The position numbers and the translations under genes are program-made. A stretch of 64,000 bases of DNA from Ciona savignyi (taxonomy: Eukaryota; Chordata; Ascidiacea; Phlebobranchia; Cionidae), in assembly GCA_000149265.1 (NCBI GenBank), contig CH003281.1:205372-269371 (forward strand), read 5' to 3'. Positions 53,497 to 64,000 of this stretch are shown here, in pieces (the stretch's first letter is position 1; every line of letters starts with the position of its first letter). The notes beneath the pieces were generated by a model. That model saw only the letters and a list, made by a program, of their open reading frames with translations, was not told the DNA's origin and did not search any database.

Positions 53497-54288
53497 TTAT
53501 GTGTTCGATATATGACATCATAACAGCATAGGTGAGGATACAAGGTTAATAAGATAAAGTACAAAAGTAAATAGAACGAATGTTTTGTTCTATATTCTCG
53601 ACCTAGATTCTGGTATAGCGAAATTAAGAGAATTTGTAATAAGCCCACGCACATCATGTATTCTAAAAGCAAGTGGTTTTATTGTGATTTGTTTGGGTTT
53701 ATCAGCCCAAAACGCTGATCAGCTTTTGTAAAATAATAAGTTATAGATAACTACTTTTACTTTTTTCTGGACCAATTTATTTTGATTGCTATTTTACTTC
53801 TTTTTTATACGTGTGGTTAGCGTTTTGAAGTAAAACAAAACCGCATCATCATATACTTAATTCTTGGCAACCACATAAAATAACGATTTATCCGTGGACT
53901 AATATAATAAAGATTGATACGTGTGTCTAGTAATAGACATCAACCTATTTAGGCAAATAGGCTAAATTCGTAGTATATTAAACCCTTCAATCGTGTCATC
54001 TAATACAGTGCGGGTCATTCTTCGAAATCATATAGCATTTGCACTCTAACAATAGTGTATATGTGTGCGTATGATTTAGTTTATTTAGGAAGCAGTAGCG
54101 GATAAGGAATAGATCAAACTGCAGATAAGAAAGCTTTATTGGTATAGCTAAAATCACGTAGATCACGATTCTGTATTCTAAGATAAGACTTTTATTTATT
54201 GGTTTAATTTGTCGCTCTTCCATATTTAAGGTCTCATGGCTGGCAACTTATTTAAATGTAATTGGTGTTGTGTATATAATAACCCGTT

Positions 54289-57200
54289 ATGAAGTCATAT
54301 ACCATCGTGATTGTGACGTTTGCATTACGATTATGCACTGCATCTTGGACTACACCTTATTCGTACAAGCAGACGGGAAATGTAGTGATAGCTGGGCTGT
54401 TTCCACTCCATTACATATCGGATCGACCGGACAACTACAGGTTAGCTGACCAGTTATACACATTGTGTGGCCGGTGGACTCGGCTATGGGACGGGATATT
54501 TGTGTTTTACTGCGTAGGTGGGAAAACACACAAGGGGTGTAACCACATGTAATCGCAAGATTGCCTCGCGCCCACCGTCAGGTTACCAGAGCTATTATAA
54601 TGTGTTGTGTGTGATTGAGACTTTCATTTTTTACCTTATATATGGTCGAGACGACGTTAAACCCATAAGTTGACTGGGTTCACGCAATGTCCGATCAGTG
54701 CCTTGCCCAAGGACACAACTGAGCTAAACCTCTGAGTGCCGTATTATTCAAGTAGGGTAACACAATAACATAAACCCACTGGTTTAGAACATGTGTTTAT
54801 AATTTAGATTATGACACTTATGACAGGGCGATAGGGCAAGATGAACTTCATTATTCTTAGCGTTCTCACTTTAGTATCGACAAATTCTACTGTGTTTAAA
54901 CTAATATTAATCACGTATATTGATAATATCTAAATCAGTTTTTGAAAAAGTTGATGTTTCGTTATTTATTTTACCGAACTTTTCGAGCAATATTTTAGGA
55001 CTATATTAAAAGACGGAAATTTAAAACAAAGAAAATATGGAAACCAATTACAGGGAGCTAAAAATACTATTGTATTGTATATGGGCGGTAAGTGATTAGT
55101 AACCATTTCTGCATTACTTTAGTTTTAAACTTTACCGTTATGGGTTACGGCACTTATTTTAAGGTTTAAGCATTAATTACCGAGTAATTACCGAGGAAAA
55201 ATATCTTTTTATAAAAAGTGAGCCGGGTAAAAAAACACAAGCATAATTGTGTAGTCTTCAAAAAACAAACATGATTGTGTAGTCTACTGGATCTCGAAAA
55301 GTCGTGGACGAAAAATAAATTGCGCATGTATAACAGAACTTAAGGTAAATAGTTTTTCCACTTATTATTGCTTTTAATAAGGTCGTTAATTTTAGTATAA
55401 GAATACTATTGCGGTATTAGCACTTATATTAGCCTAATTTAGTATCGAGACAAAATGTTTGCATTTTTGAAACGAATGATCCGCCTTATTCCTGTTATTG
55501 TTTTAGGGACTTTTTCGTTCCACCTTTTTCCGCGGAAATATAAACAAACATGCAGCTTAAATCTTGGAAGTGTCAATGCTAAATGCTAATGTAGATGCTA
55601 AAAGTAAACAAAATTGAAAAAATCTCAAAACACAGTTTTAACCGTAGGAATAATATATTAAATAGGGAAATCCGTGCGTTTATTTTGAATAAATAATTCA
55701 ATAAATAATTTACATATCTTAACACCATCCAAACAAATATGAACTAAAGTTTTGTAATAATTAAAATAACTTATTTATTTAAATTGGATTTTAGCGGGAT
55801 TACCAAATAAAATATTAACTTTTCCTTAAAAATAAATTTTAGACTTCACAAATCCAAATCGTTTCATTGCGCTAATAGCTTACAGTTACATAGCCGGGTA
55901 TATTGGAAACCTTTTGCGACCAAATGTTTATGATAGGATAATTATGTTTATCCCCGTGAATGGGAAAACGGAATGAGCGTTAACCCAACGGTGGTCAGAT
56001 TACCTCGCGCTCACCGTTACCGGAAATTTTGCAGTGTGTTGTGTGTGATTAGGACGTTTAATTTTGTAGAACCCATTATTTCACTTGGTTAAGGCAATGT
56101 TCTTTGCCCAAGGACACACCCGACAAGAAAGCGACCAGGTCAAACTCATCGACTGAAAGCAGACGTAAAACCGACCAAGCTAATTACAAATATGTGCATT
56201 CGGGTTACCATCCTACCCCGCCATATTTACCGTGGTACTAAAATTGGGTTGAATTTTTTTTGACGTGAATGTCTTTCGTTAGGTTGGCCAGGCCTTATAC
56301 GACGGACTATTTATTTCTATTGATTGATGTAAAATTAATCGTTTTTTTTATAAAAAGTGGGTTTGTCGTTTAAACATTAACCGCGGTTTTATGGAAAATA
56401 ATTTGTTCTTTACTTTATATAAATGTTGACAGTAAAATTTGGAAGGTAATAAATCGATTGTTTACCGTCCGAATTTAACAAAATCCATTCTGTTGAGATT
56501 TTAAGGTCATTTCTTTAGCTAAATCGACGAAAACGAATTAATGTTAGTTAAAGTATCTATAACAAATATTATGAAATTCCACAGTGTGAAAGCGTTATCG
56601 GTCAGTTAAATATCCTTGTCATATTTACATTATGACCAAACGCACGCTTGTCTTGTTCGTCATAAAATCGTCAGTTGTGACGCGATAAAATGTTCTTGAC
56701 CGTCATGACCGCACATTGTTACCCCATACACGCAAATACCTCGTCAGTGTACACCACAAAACGCTTGGATTCGTTTGGAATCCTCTTGGGTGGCGACAGG
56801 AATATACCAACCTTAACACATAATTTTACATCACTGAATTTACTGTGACGTTTCACGAAACGAAACAGACTTTTCCAGCATAAATAGGACCTAACACATT
56901 AAAAAGTACTTGACGTATGTTTGTGTAATAGGTTAAAATACTCATGTTTTATCTCTTGGAGGGAAAAAGGTCGTTATCGCATGGGCCTTTAACATATTAC
57001 CTCGCGCCCACTGTCGGGTTACCGGAGCTATTGAGTGTGTTATGTTTCATTGATACGTTTCTTTAGTTTTGGTGGAACCTTTTATTCCACTGGGTTAAGG
57101 CAACGTCCGTTAAGTTCCTTGCCCAACGACACAACCCATCAGCCATCGGCTGATTTCGACCCAACAACATTTCAAGTGCTGATCTACAATCTACAGAAAC

Positions 57201-57817
57201 CACTTAGATTGTCGGCAATAGTTTAGTTTAGTTTATTTTTTCGCTCCTTCGTTACAATAAAGAAGAATAAAACAATAATTTTAAATTAAGGAGACAGGAT
57301 AAAACGGCAAAACTACAGTAGTTAAAACACGTCAGTGGATAGACACATTACAAATGAAGAAAAAAAACACGTGCAATTACAAGAACTTAATTTCCACAGC
57401 CTAGAAGATACCCCGGCACCACTAATTTGCAGAAGATATAACTTCCTTGGGTTCCGATGGATGCAAGCGATGATATTTGCCATACAAGAGGTCAATAACA
57501 GGTAGTTTGGAAACCAATGTTATATATGGAAAAATCGTTAGAACACCGTGGACAGTATGGCCTGTCAAACGGATTTGTACGACCGTGTGGATTGCAAATA
57601 CACGTGCACAGCGGCGTGATAGCTCATTCTGGCTTTTCATATCTTAACATTAAATCATAAAAGGTATGGAATGCCAGCTTACGTATAACTTATTACTTAT
57701 ATACTGAGGACAGTTATGTTTTGTAACGTCAATTTGCTGGTGCAGTCTTGTCTCTTTGTCTTTTTATTTTATTCTTTTTTTTCTTATTCTCTCTTTTACC
57801 CTTTAGTTATTTTTACA

Positions 57818-57883
<66 letters not shown>

Positions 57884-60800
57884 TTATCTGTTTCTATCTC
57901 TCTTCACTCTTTCTTAACCAGCAATTGACGCACATGTTTTAAATTCGCTTAGTAATTGTATAACTTTATTTATGACATCACAGAACCGACCTACTGCCCA
58001 ATGTGACGCTTGGATGGGAATTGTTTGACACCTGCAACACACACGCACGTGCTGTCACTCAAGCATTGAACGTAGTCGATTCAATTAACAAACAACCAAA
58101 AAGTATGAAACTAAGATGTTACCATCAATTAATTTGTTATTAGTGCGGGTATTTGGAAAAAGTTAAAAGCTATAATTTAAACTCCAAAATTTACTTACGG
58201 CCTATTAGCTAATAAGTAATTCATAGCATGTTAGTGTGTCAACCGAAAGGTAGTGGGATCGAAACCAGCCTATGGTTGACTTAATATGGGTAAGGCACTT
58301 TGCGAACATTACCTGAACAAATCAGCTTTCAACAAAGAAGAGCATTTTTTTCATCGTATTTAACACTCTTTAATACAGTGGAGTTGTAAGATACTAATAG
58401 CCTAAGCAAAAAATATAAAGCCAAACACATTTATATATTTGTTCAAATGTTACCGTAGTAAGAAATAGCAGGAAGTAAAACACCGACACATAAATAGGAA
58501 AAGGAAGCAAAACAGACGGTCGTTAATCAACTCTTCATAATGTGAAGAGTTTTAATGGATTATTATCAACTAAAACTTTTAGCAATAAGACTGCATATTT
58601 TAGGAAGATACGAAATTGAAATAGAACAATCCAACCTAAAACATCATTACAATATTAGGTTTCAAATCCCTCAATTCTCCTCTATGATTATCCTTGTATT
58701 ACGAAGTTCAATATTAAGTGGCCTAAGTGACGTAGTGAAAGGTGATATGGGGTTCAAGTCTTACTTTTACCAATCTAAGTGCGATAATAAAAAATCCATG
58801 TGTGAAAAAACAAACTTCCCCAAAAAAAAGACGCAGTTCTCCATGGATAGGCTTCACATAAAACACGCAGTATGTTGTGAGAAATAGATTCACGGCTGAT
58901 AGGACTTTGGAATGTCAACAAGATCACAGAGTTTTAAACCGTAATCCACAGTCATAACAACACACCACCCTGGGTGAACTTATCATGGTTGATTTGTTCT
59001 TCTGGGTTCAAGTGTTCAAAATCTTAAAGATTTTAATAACATAATTTAAAAGTAATAATGAATGCTTATTAAATACCTTATAAGGGCGAGTTATACTGGT
59101 GATATTTTATGCCTATTACAATGATTAAATTGCACCAACTCTACCCACATAGTGTACTGTAACGTCCACTGCCTTGCTCATTGACATAACCTACTAGACA
59201 CCATCTAGTTTCGATTACACAACCTTTTGGTTGATAATATGATGCACCACAGTAGAAGCTAACGATGTAACAAAGTTGAATTCTTTAACACATTTTAACT
59301 GACTTGATTAAAAAAATGTATGTTGTGGTTTGCTCTCAATTCATGGATGTTCAACTGATTTGGTCTAGTGGATTAATGCCATGCCTTTCAACCGAAGGCA
59401 GACAGATTCGAAACTGGTCATTAGCTGGTCAGTAGTGGACAATGCACTCAAAGGACATTGAAATAATGGGTTCTACTGAATTGAAGAAATGTCTCATTCA
59501 TAGACAACACACTGCAATGGCTCTGGTAACCCAATGGTGGTTGCGAGACGATCTGACGATTGCCCATGTGTTAACATCCCTGATTTTTTTCTATTCATGG
59601 GATAAACATAAATATCATTTCATCATCATTCCTTCTTTCATGTATCCTTGTAACCACAACGTTATTTCCCAGGCATCTCCGCACTGATAGGACCAACTGC
59701 GTCGGACAAATCCATCATTGTCTCCAACATTCTCAGCGTGTTTGACATCCCTCAAATCAGCTATGGCGCCACTAGCAGACTTCTTTCAGATAAAAATGTT
59801 TTCAGGTAAAATTTTAATCACTATATTAAAAATCTTTGGTTTTTATTGTGACTTTTTTCAGGTTAATGGCAACTTTTTGTCTGTCATGTTTATATTTTGC
59901 ACATTTAGGGTTTCAATCCCCATGTGGGAGACACCTACAATTTTTGTGAATGCTTTACAATTGAGTGATTTAACAATCTTAATATAAATGTAAAATGTAC
60001 TTTTACAATCATAATATTTTTTTAAATTTATGACTTACATGGCCTATTTCTATTATAAGATCACTTGTATAACAACCTCTATTATGATATCACTTTTATA
60101 ATAAGTGCTAGTATGACATCACTTCCATATTGTTTCCAGCTCTTTTCTCCGAACAATACCGAATGATGACGAACAAGCTACAGCAATGGTGGACCTATTA
60201 TTACATCACAATTGGACATGGGTGGGTGCAGTTGCCGGTGACGATGATTATGGGCGTCCGGGGATTTCCCGCTTTAAAGAAGAAGCTGCAAAACGGGGAA
60301 TTTGTGTGGAGTACACAGCGTATGTTTCGGAGGTATTCAATACACGATCATGTTTACCACTAGGGGTGTAATGGTTATTTTTTTTATAACTTGGGTCATT
60401 ATCTTTCACCTCATGCTCACAGTTGTTTTTGCTATTTATTAAAGTTAGGATTTTTTTATAAATTGGTAACAAAACAACCTAAGTTTTAGCCCAGAGGATG
60501 GAAAAATGCAGGAGTTTTTATAATACAGGCATCTTTTAAACTAACATCTGGTTTTGAACCCATAATGCTCCGATCATCTGCAGACCCTTTTAACCGGTTA
60601 ACATTTTAACCGACTAAGCTTACCAGTTCTGCGGGAAAATACATGTTAGATTGATCTAGAATCCCATTTAATAAATATGTTTTAATTAAAGCAATAAATA
60701 TAGAATAATAACACTGGAAACCCGACTGCGGCACTTGGTATTCTTATGTTAACCACATAATAAACATTTGTGTCCCAAATCCTTCTGATATTAATGTATT

Positions 60801-63800
60801 TTATGTCAGAAATACTTATTTTTTGACCTTATTAATTTAAATGACATTTATTTGACATGGTAAGTGTAAAATAAGATTAATAATTCATGCAGTTTTACTC
60901 TCTACTAATAATTCTATGTCAAAGATTAAGCAGCAAAAATTTTAAAAGGAATTATAATAAATTATTCTTGTCACTATTAAGATTTATTTATAAGCTTAAA
61001 CTGATGGACTGCCCTTTGCTGTTAAAAGGATTTTAAAACCAAAACTTCGTAATGTGCCCTTTAACTAACCAACTTTTGAATTATTAATGTTTGGATTTTT
61101 AGCTTTTATGGTCTTAAGTGGGCCTTGTTGAAGGTTTGCATTTGTATAATTAGAATTTAAATTTAATTTCGAACAATTCATATAATCTGCTTAGTCCATA
61201 TTTTGCTTGCTTATTTTCGTAAATAAACAGAAACAAAGCAAAATGACAATTATTATTGCAAATTGATTATCAATTAAATTATTAATAATAAAGATATACC
61301 TGGACATTATACTTTTCTAAAAAAATGTTCCACAAAATTTCCAGGCCATATATGCTAATTGTTTTGCAAGTACACAACCTACTAAGCCATCAGACCTAAC
61401 AAATACAACAAAATCTAAAATAATTATTTTTTCAGTCAATGAGTCCTGATTTGCTTTACCAAACTGCCCACGAGATCAAGAATTACAACGCAACTGTGTT
61501 TGTTACCTTTATAAGTGCCACCCACTTGGTCCCACTGGCGCGCCATCTAAGGGACCAAAATGTAACGGACAAAGTTTGGATCGCAAGTGAGGCTTGGGCC
61601 ACATCAGACTCCGTTCGTGCAATTGATGGTTCGTGCAACTTAATTCGTTTAGTTTTGTTATTTATTTATCATTTATTGACATGTTTAGTTTTTTTATTTA
61701 TTTTTCCTGAAAATTACATTTTTCAAAATGCACAGACACTAGTCTTTATTGTAAAATATTATTTATATTTATATTATTTAGACTGTGTGGTGTTTGAATT
61801 TGTAACTTACCATAAATTATGCACAATTCAAACAATCCACCACCTGGTAATGGATTAAATTTGAAGCACTTAAATATTATCTAAATTTTTTTATGACATA
61901 ACAATGATATTTATTTTTGCAGCCGATGTATTCAGTGGCACCCTGGGTATTGCGACGAGGGGTGGAGACATGCCGGGGTTCCGATCCTTCTTAGAAGGGG
62001 TTTCCCCTTTAACCCAGCCCGGCAGTCCGTTCATGAAGGAATTCTGGGAGAAAACGTTTCAATGTTCATGCCCCCCAAGCATCTGCCAATTATCAGAGCA
62101 TGACAGTGATTTGTCCACACATAATGAGTACAATGGTGCGTTTGTTATTTCATTATGACACAGATAATCTACTGACCGGTATATTATCCCACAGGAAACT
62201 GTCAAATTACCCTTTTCCCACTTTCAGGTTATTAAAGCTATTGCAGTGTGTTGTGTCTGATTGCGACGTTATGTCAGTTTTTGTAAAACCCATTAATACG
62301 CTTGATTCAAACAGCGTCTTGCCGTCTTACACAACAAACTATGCAGTGGCTGTTTTCCATCCACAAACTTTCTGCTGTAATTTTCAATCAGGTTGTATAA
62401 GTTATTGCAGTGTGTTGCATACAATACTTCTATCATTAGTATATCTTTTCAATATTCCACCAATGACCAGGAAGTAGGATTGGATTGGATATTCTTCTTT
62501 ATCCCCGTGAATGGGAAAACCAAGGGTGTTAACACACGGGCAATCGTCAGATCACCTCGCGCCCATCGTCGGGTTACCGGAGCTATTGCAGTGTGTTGTA
62601 TATGATAGACACGTTTCTTTAAATTGGTAGAACCCATTAATCCGCTGGGTTCAGGCAATGTCCATAAAGTGCCTTGCCCAAGGACACAACCTACTAGCTA
62701 ACGACCAGTTTCACACCTGCAACCTTTCGATTGAAAGGCGACACACTTAACCGTTAGACCAACGGGCCGGACGAAAGTAAGTAAGTTTCAATATCGAAAC
62801 CTTTTAACTGTTGGTGCAACATGATACCAAACTTGAGATGTGGACAATGCTAATAGAATACCCTCCTGCACAAATTAGTCACTTGACTGCGTCTTCCATC
62901 AGATAATTGCACTGGAAAGGAAGACTTCACTGATTCTGGCACGGCAAGCTCTGCGTATCTGGGTTGGACAGACTTGGAGAAGAGTTACAATGTCTACCTC
63001 GCTGTATACGTGGTGGCATCAGCACTGCACAATATATCTACATGTGTGGAGGGGGAAGGGTTACTGAAGGTGTTGATTTAAAATTTCATCATTACTAGTA
63101 TGGTGCATTTGTTGTTGGTTGTTTGCTTCTTTTCAGTTTAATTTTTGCTTTTACCTTGGTAAGAATTACAGTGATTATTAATAAATTAAAATAGAAACAC
63201 ACAGAAAAAGTAGAGTAGTTGGTTGTTATCCATCCTATACTACAAAAGCCACAGCCTATTGACTGTTGCTATTGTATTATACATATTGTACATGATTCCA
63301 CTGTGTTCTAGCAATGTCCGCTAAGTACCTTGCTTAAGGACACAACTTACTGACTACCTTGTGGCTGGTTTCGTTTCCACAATGTTACGGCACCAGACAG
63401 GTGACTAACTGTGTTAAAACAACCAACATCGTCCCACTTACCCCGATTTAACCCAAATTGTCCCACATAACCCCAAATTGTCCCACATAACCCCTAATTG
63501 CCCCACATAACTCAAAATTGCTATTCATAACCCCAAATTTCCCCATCTAACCCCAAATTGCCCCACATAATCCCAAATTGTCTCACATTACCCCAAATTG
63601 CCCTTCATAGACCCTAATAACCCCCACACATACACCCCACATAGCCCTTTCTTCACACTACATATCCCCTATAAAATTGATTATTCATCTCATTCTAACT
63701 AGACAGAGAGCATGTGATAACCATCACTTACCACACAGGACGGTGGCTGTCCAAGCCTTAACAATCTCACAACATGGCAGTTGCTAGCTTACATCAAGGA

Positions 63801-63834
63801 AGTTAATTTCTACCCCCCTGGACACGACTATCAG
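54289..63834 (+). CDS. CASR: calcium-sensing receptor, class C GPCR (5' part, runs off window)
   Basis: Nine exons (54289-54440, 57433-57501, 57984-58102, 59673-59805, 60140-60332, 61436-61628, 61923-62135, 62903-63069, 63739-63834) are phase-consistent over 445 codons. They encode the signal peptide and most of the Venus-flytrap ligand-binding domain. Motifs close to vertebrate CaSR are [94 protein letters not shown] and the Cys pair context of STCVEG/GGCPSL. Ligand-site equivalents of human Tyr218 and Glu297 are present. The receptor senses extracellular calcium and amino acids and signals through G proteins. Oddities are no Cys at the human Cys60 position and no loop equivalent to the Cys129/Cys131 region. 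The Cys-rich domain, 7TM domain and tail must lie right of 64000. An unnoticed small exon is possible. Confidence 0.9.
54505..54740 (-). repeat. SINE (family A) fragment in CASR intron 1
   Basis: Reverse piece with ATTGCCTCGCGCCCACCGTC, ACGCAATGTCCG and CCTTGCCCAAGGACACAACT. Ends are lost. Confidence 0.6.
55932..56186 (-). mobile_element. SINE (family A) in CASR intron 1
   Basis: Reverse copy from GATAGGATAATTATGTTTAT (tail) to AAACCGACCAAGCTAATTAC (degraded head). Confidence 0.68.
56935..57185 (-). mobile_element. SINE (family A), diverged, in CASR intron 1
   Basis: Reverse copy with TCGCGCCCACTGTCGGGTTA, AAGGCAACGTCCGTTAAGTT and CCTTGCCCAACGACACAACC. The head is replaced by unrelated sequence. 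Confidence 0.62.
57222..57335 (+). repeat. repeat family R3 fragment in CASR intron 1
   Basis: GTTTAGTTTAGTTTATTTTT followed by GACAGGATAAAACGGCAAAA and TTAAAACACGTCA, matching the start of the 27462 copy. Confidence 0.55.
57816..57880. repeat. (CT)n microsatellite in CASR intron 2
   Basis: Nearly uninterrupted CT dinucleotides with one CTTTC and one CTATCT break. It also produces the spurious Leu/Ser-repeat ORFs here. Confidence 0.92.
59355..59612 (+). mobile_element. SINE (family A) in CASR intron 3
   Basis: Head TTTGGTCTAGTGGATTAATG, CCTTTCAACCGAAGG, CAACACACTGCAATGGCTC, GATCTGACGATTGCCCATGT and a worn tail. It ends about 60 bp before the acceptor of exon 4. Confidence 0.68.
62476..62773 (-). 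mobile_element. full-length SINE (family A) in CASR intron 7
   Basis: Near-consensus reverse copy from AGGATTGGATTGGATATTCT to CCGTTAGACCAACGGGCCGG. The tail pentamer has mutated to TGGAT. An older, eroded reverse copy lies just left (about 62180-62310). Confidence 0.82.
63230..63420 (-). repeat. SINE (family A) remnant in CASR intron 8
   Basis: Retains GCAATGTCCGCTAAGTACCT and GGACACAACTTACTGACTAC with a heavily altered head. Confidence 0.5.
63425..63612. repeat. 20-bp minisatellite in CASR intron 8
   Basis: About nine imperfect units of CCCACATAACCCCAAATTGT. The array is C-rich on the plus strand and ends about 125 bp before exon 9. Confidence 0.85.
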
Positions 63835-64000
63835 GTATTCCTTTATTGATGAAATTGTTGCTCATCGTGTTTCTTGTTAAATACCATTTTTTTTGAAGGA
63901 GCCAAAAAATGAAATAAACTAAAGTTGTCTTCCAGAGCGTGCCGATACGAAAAGTAATATTTAGGTTTTTTTTAAACAAGCATGTCAATAACCAATTTAG

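Larger units (their letters stand above)
47408..54288. other. gene-poor 6.9-kb intergenic region
   Basis: No exon chain is supported. Contents are a tandem repeat of about 40 bp (47620-47735, ACGTAACACAC plus CTTTGTTACACTTGCAATA), a family B head fragment near 48288-48315, a 22-bp repeat (50671-50763, AACAGAGTTTTAATTTTTTT) and a perfect 30-bp duplication (53438-53496). Isolated ATG-to-donor segments occur at 50351 (MKDQIKVRKAEAVNSVN) and 51716 (MTANGLKSRFRN, before GTACGT) without partners. The CASR promoter should lie near the right end. Confidence 0.5.

Noticed and set aside
57716..57942. Leu/Ser-repeat ORFs
   Set aside because: Translation of the (CT)n microsatellite in CASR intron 2.
62393..62658. 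ORFs reading [24 protein letters not shown] peptides, also at 3503, 8186, 11186, 39742 and 59442
   Set aside because: They are chance frames through SINE A bodies, identical in style at every copy.
63425..63612. CRISPR-like array
   Set aside because: Contiguous 20-bp minisatellite units with no spacers, in a eukaryotic intron.

Overview
The window looks like a compact, AT-rich invertebrate chordate genome, most likely a tunicate such as Ciona. Vertebrate-type single-copy genes (a REEP5/6 hairpin protein, a calcium-sensing receptor, GUCD1) have short introns and sit among tRNA-derived SINEs and a BEL/Pao LTR element. The species cannot be fixed from sequence alone. Two runs of N (118 and 100 bases) are assembly gaps. 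Gene models were built by hand from splice sites and codon phase, because few exons form long ORFs.

Layout. 1-10.5 kb: one 13-exon minus-strand gene for an unrecognised, mostly disordered protein of about 889 residues, with SINEs or tRNA-like repeats in many of its introns. 11.7-15.2 kb: a young, internally deleted BEL/Pao element with near-identical LTRs. 16.5-25.1 kb (minus): a REEP5/6 gene with two alternative first exons and two equal-length, phase-matched, apparently mutually exclusive copies of exon 2. 25.9-26.5 kb (plus): an intronless EF-hand gene divergent from REEP. 27-31.2 kb: repeats, including a dead LINE and a satellite bounded by inverted repeats. 32-37.4 kb (minus): three head-to-tail genes, namely a rhodanese, an N-myristoylatable calcineurin-B-like protein and GUCD1. 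38-41.5 kb (minus): two small unrecognised genes. 41.6-43 kb: a hAT-like MITE and a fold-back minisatellite. 44.3-47.4 kb (plus): a two-TM protein of unknown family. 47.4-54.3 kb: gene-poor. 54.3-64 kb (plus): the first nine exons of a calcium-sensing receptor (CASR), which runs off the right edge.

No shared pathway links all the genes. The REEP, CASR and two-TM products are membrane proteins, and the EF-hand, calcineurin-B-like and CASR products belong to calcium-linked families. The most interesting local architecture is the duplicated exon 2 of the REEP gene. The duplicated 186-nt exons of the unknown 13-exon gene and the in-frame deleted BEL element come next.
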